From positions 1 through 57,991 of the IMG/VR virus record IMGVR_UViG_3300046780_000140: 57,991 nt of DNA; one strand, given 5' to 3'. The notes below the pieces were generated by a model. That model saw only the letters and a program-made list of their open reading frames with translations, had not been told where the DNA came from and did not search any database. Within the stretch, counting starts at the first letter, position 1. Each line of letters begins with the position of its first letter. This document shows positions 55,839 to 57,991 of this stretch, one piece after another. Position numbers and translations under genes: made by a program. The stretch comes from a virus.

Positions 55839-57476
55839 TTAGAAGGCGTTGCCCCATGCCACCATGATGTCGTTGTTCTTCGGGGTAGCCGTCGGCATTG
55901 TCATGGCCGCCTGCAACGCCAGAACGGCACCGATGCCAGCGTCGATCTTGCGGCCGTCAGGCGGTTTCGTGAACACGTACAACGTGCGACCGTCATCAGC
56001 CTTCTCACGGGACTTCGGCACCGCTTTCACCATCGCCAAAATATGCGACGTCAGTTCGGCGTCCGCACCGTGTGACAGTGACCCTTCGATCACACCAGTC
56101 TCAAACCGGTCGCAGGCGGGGGACATCCGACGGGCCTGGTTGGTGTCGAAGAACACCACCACCCCGTCCTCCTTCGGTTTCCCGGCGTTCCACCGTTCCA
56201 TCCACCGCTCAATCTCCGTCTGCCACTTCGGGGGGTCACAGAACATGCGGCCCACGTCGTAGCGGTCGAACATTTCCTCCACCGCCCGTTCCACCTCGAG
56301 CCGGGGGACACGCCAGTCACCGGGGGCGTTCACGGGGCGACTCCAAATCTGGATGGGAAACAGGAACCCGTCGGCGGTGCAACCGATCAGTACCGTGCAG
56401 TCCCGGTTGATGGACCCGTCGAACCCGACCCCGATCCGCTCCTTAGCTCCCACCGTGCGTGTCGGGTCACCGAGAACGGCCCATAGGTCCGGGTCGATCG
56501 CCTTCGCCTCACCTTTGCGGTTCCAGTTGAAGAAGAACCGTTCCGAGTCAGGCCACGGGTTGTCAGGGTCGCGGACATCGGCCACGATCCGGTTCAGGTC
56601 AACCCACCAGCACCCCTTGTAGGGGACACTGAGCGCCGCCTTCAAGATGTGGTCGGGGGCATCCAGGTCGACGGTGATGCCGTCAATGAGTGCAGGAGCC
56701 TCCACTGCGTCATAGAAGATGCCCGTGGTCCCCGAGGTGATCGCCTTATGGGTGCCCTCGGCTACCGAGTCCTCGCCGGGAACGAACCCGTTGGTCGTCT
56801 CGTAGCATCGGCCGTCCATCTTCGACGTGTTCCGCCGGATCGTGCGGGCCAGTTTCAGGCCACCGTTCTGGCGGGTCATCAGCCCTGTCTCGTCCAACGT
56901 GGCGTAGGTGACAGGTTGCCCTTCACGGGAACCGGCACGGGCCGTCACCGGTTCGATCTTCGCCTCCGACCGGTCCATCAGGATGCACCGGGTCAACCCG
57001 GCGTCGATCCGCAACTCATTGGCCAGTTTCTTGTCGTTGGCAGTCAGGAACGTGTGCAACGGGGTGTAAGTGTTCTCGTCCTGATCCTCCGACAGCGAAG
57101 CGATCTGAATCCACGGTGCTGGGTCACCCTTCGACCCCCACGGACGCCCCACTGGTTCACCGGGTTGGTAGCGGTACCCCCACGGGGAGATCTCACCTTT
57201 CTTCGCCCAATGGTCGAACCGGACCTCAAGGCGAAGCTCCGAGATGCACTTGGCGGCCTCAAGCGGCGACTTCCCCGAACCCTTCGACCTACGGGAACAC
57301 CCGCGCCGCCACACGAACTGACCGGAACGGGGATGGACCCGATACCAGTCCACCACCGTCAGCGCCTGCTCGTTCGTCAGTTCAAACGGACCCGACTCGT
57401 CACGGGGCGACGGGAACAGTTGGTACCAGGCTTCGATGAGCGCCCAACCAAGCGACAGATCCTGCTCGGTCAGCAC
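55839..57476 (-). CDS. terL: Terminase large subunit (545 aa)
   Basis: DNA packaging motor and nuclease. Walker A SKGSGKS (64-70), Walker B-like YATLDETG near 193-200, and nuclease-domain acidic residues in GVGFDGSINRD, RMFCDPPKWQ and HGADAELTSHI. Full length for the family. Start is GTG at 57476; the next codons upstream run into a stop in frame. No intein. Confidence 0.93.
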   Translation of the reverse strand: MLTEQDLSLGWALIEAWYQLFPSPRDESGPFELTNEQALTVVDWYRVHPRSGQFVWRRGCSRRSKGSGKSPLEAAKCISELRLEVRFDHWAKKGEISPWGYRYQPGEPVGRPWGSKGDPAPWIQIASLSEDQDENTYTPLHTFLTANDKKLANELRIDAGLTRCILMDRSEAKIEPVTARAGSREGQPVTYATLDETGLMTRQNGGLKLARTIRRNTSKMDGRCYETTNGFVPGEDSVAEGTHKAITSGTTGIFYDAVEAPALIDGITVDLDAPDHILKAALSVPYKGCWWVDLNRIVADVRDPDNPWPDSERFFFNWNRKGEAKAIDPDLWAVLGDPTRTVGAKERIGVGFDGSINRDCTVLIGCTADGFLFPIQIWSRPVNAPGDWRVPRLEVERAVEEMFDRYDVGRMFCDPPKWQTEIERWMERWNAGKPKEDGVVVFFDTNQARRMSPACDRFETGVIEGSLSHGADAELTSHILAMVKAVPKSREKADDGRTLYVFTKPPDGRKIDAGIGAVLALQAAMTMPTATPKNNDIMVAWGNAF

Positions 57477-57518
57477 CCGTCAACCACCTCCAGATTGGTC
57501 ACGGTGTGACCAGCTACC

Positions 57519-57953
57519 TCACTCAGGAACCGCTCGCAACTTCCCGTACCTCGACGGCTGCTCAGCCACCGTCAACCCGACACCATCCTTCACCTCGGCC
57601 TTTGGCGGCTGCCACCGCCGATCCTGCTGACCCTTCGGGGTGATCCCAAACGTATCCATCGCTATCCGCAACTCACCGTGCCGCTGAAACTCGCCGCGCT
57701 CCACCTGATCGTACAACCGGATCAACTGTCGCAACGCCGGCAGATCCTCCGGTCCCCAATGAGACGCGAACCATGACCCCATCCACACCCGCCACGCCTC
57801 CTGGGACGGACCCATCAGATGCGCCGGTGGACTCGGATGCCTCTCCGAGTGCTGCCACCCGATGTCCGTCGTCGGCTTCCACTCATGGCCCGGCGTCGAT
57901 CGAGGGTTCCGTCTGGCGGAGATATCTTTCGGTGGTGCCCCACGACCAGCCAT
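57519..57953 (-). CDS. terS: Terminase small subunit (144 aa)
   Basis: DNA recognition subunit: MAGRGAPPKDISARRNPRST, then LPALRQLIRLYDQVERGEFQ and a basic C-terminal part (FGITPKGQQDRRW). The ATG at 57953 is preferred to a start at 57980 because of its family-like MAGRGAPPK beginning. First gene of the structural transcript; only 38 bases lie beyond it. Confidence 0.8.
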   Translation of the reverse strand: MAGRGAPPKDISARRNPRSTPGHEWKPTTDIGWQHSERHPSPPAHLMGPSQEAWRVWMGSWFASHWGPEDLPALRQLIRLYDQVERGEFQRHGELRIAMDTFGITPKGQQDRRWQPPKAEVKDGVGLTVAEQPSRYGKLRAVPE

Positions 57954-57991
57954 TTGAGTTGCCTCCAGACTGCGACACACTGCGAATCGGG

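Noticed and set aside
1-57991. Integrase, transposase or prophage-type lysogeny cassette
   Set aside because: No serine or tyrosine recombinase or insertion sequence is recognised; the Gp3-like protein alone does not prove lysogeny.

Overview
This window is most of the genome of a tailed, siphovirus-type double-stranded DNA phage with an HK97-type head. A WhiB-like regulator, an Lsr2-type DNA-binding domain, high GC, frequent GTG starts and two apparently leaderless promoters point to an actinobacterial (Actinomycetota) host. All genes but one read on the minus strand, so functional order runs from right (57,991) to left (1). Most genes are coupled by 4-base GTGA or ATGA stop/start overlaps. 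No integrase was found, so the lifestyle is unclear. The left edge cuts through dnaB.

Layout from right to left: terminase small and large subunits; a small membrane protein; an intein-containing portal (52605-55643); fibre-like and repeat proteins (49.2-52.6 kb); capsid protease and major capsid protein (46.5-49.2 kb). An accessory island follows (36.2-46.4 kb) with several glycosyltransferases, a sugar-type acyltransferase, a methyltransferase, many small zinc-ribbon proteins and HNH endonucleases. Head-tail connector and tail genes come next (24.7-36.2 kb), with one more glycosyltransferase (32785-33825), the major tail protein, a -1 frameshift tail assembly chaperone pair, tape measure, distal tail and Gp37-like proteins, and a tail fibre that looks frame-interrupted. 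Then come an amidase endolysin (23782-24528) and a long early region of small genes (3-23 kb).

Named functions in the early region are a Gam-like nuclease inhibitor, a Gp37/Gp68 (DUF5131) protein, a SPOUT RNA methyltransferase, an Lsr2-domain fusion, a Cro/CI-type regulator, a HIRAN protein and a Gp3-like recombination directionality protein. At 4.5-6.3 kb three coupled genes form a probable 7-deazaguanine module: a YhhQ-type preQ0 transporter, a very short QueF-like protein and a TGT/DpdA-like transglycosylase, which together could salvage preQ0 and place a derivative in phage DNA. The left end is the replication module: WhiB, a winged-helix initiator with TTCC-N8-GGAA iterons and an AT-rich stretch inside its gene (a lambda-O-like origin candidate), a helicase-loader-like protein and DnaB with a second intein.

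The most notable points are the two inteins, the in-gene origin candidate, the 7-deazaguanine module with its minimal QueF, twin leaderless promoters, a 15-22 bp motif present four times, a tRNA 3'-end-like sequence between 17-bp direct repeats, and the glycosylation island.
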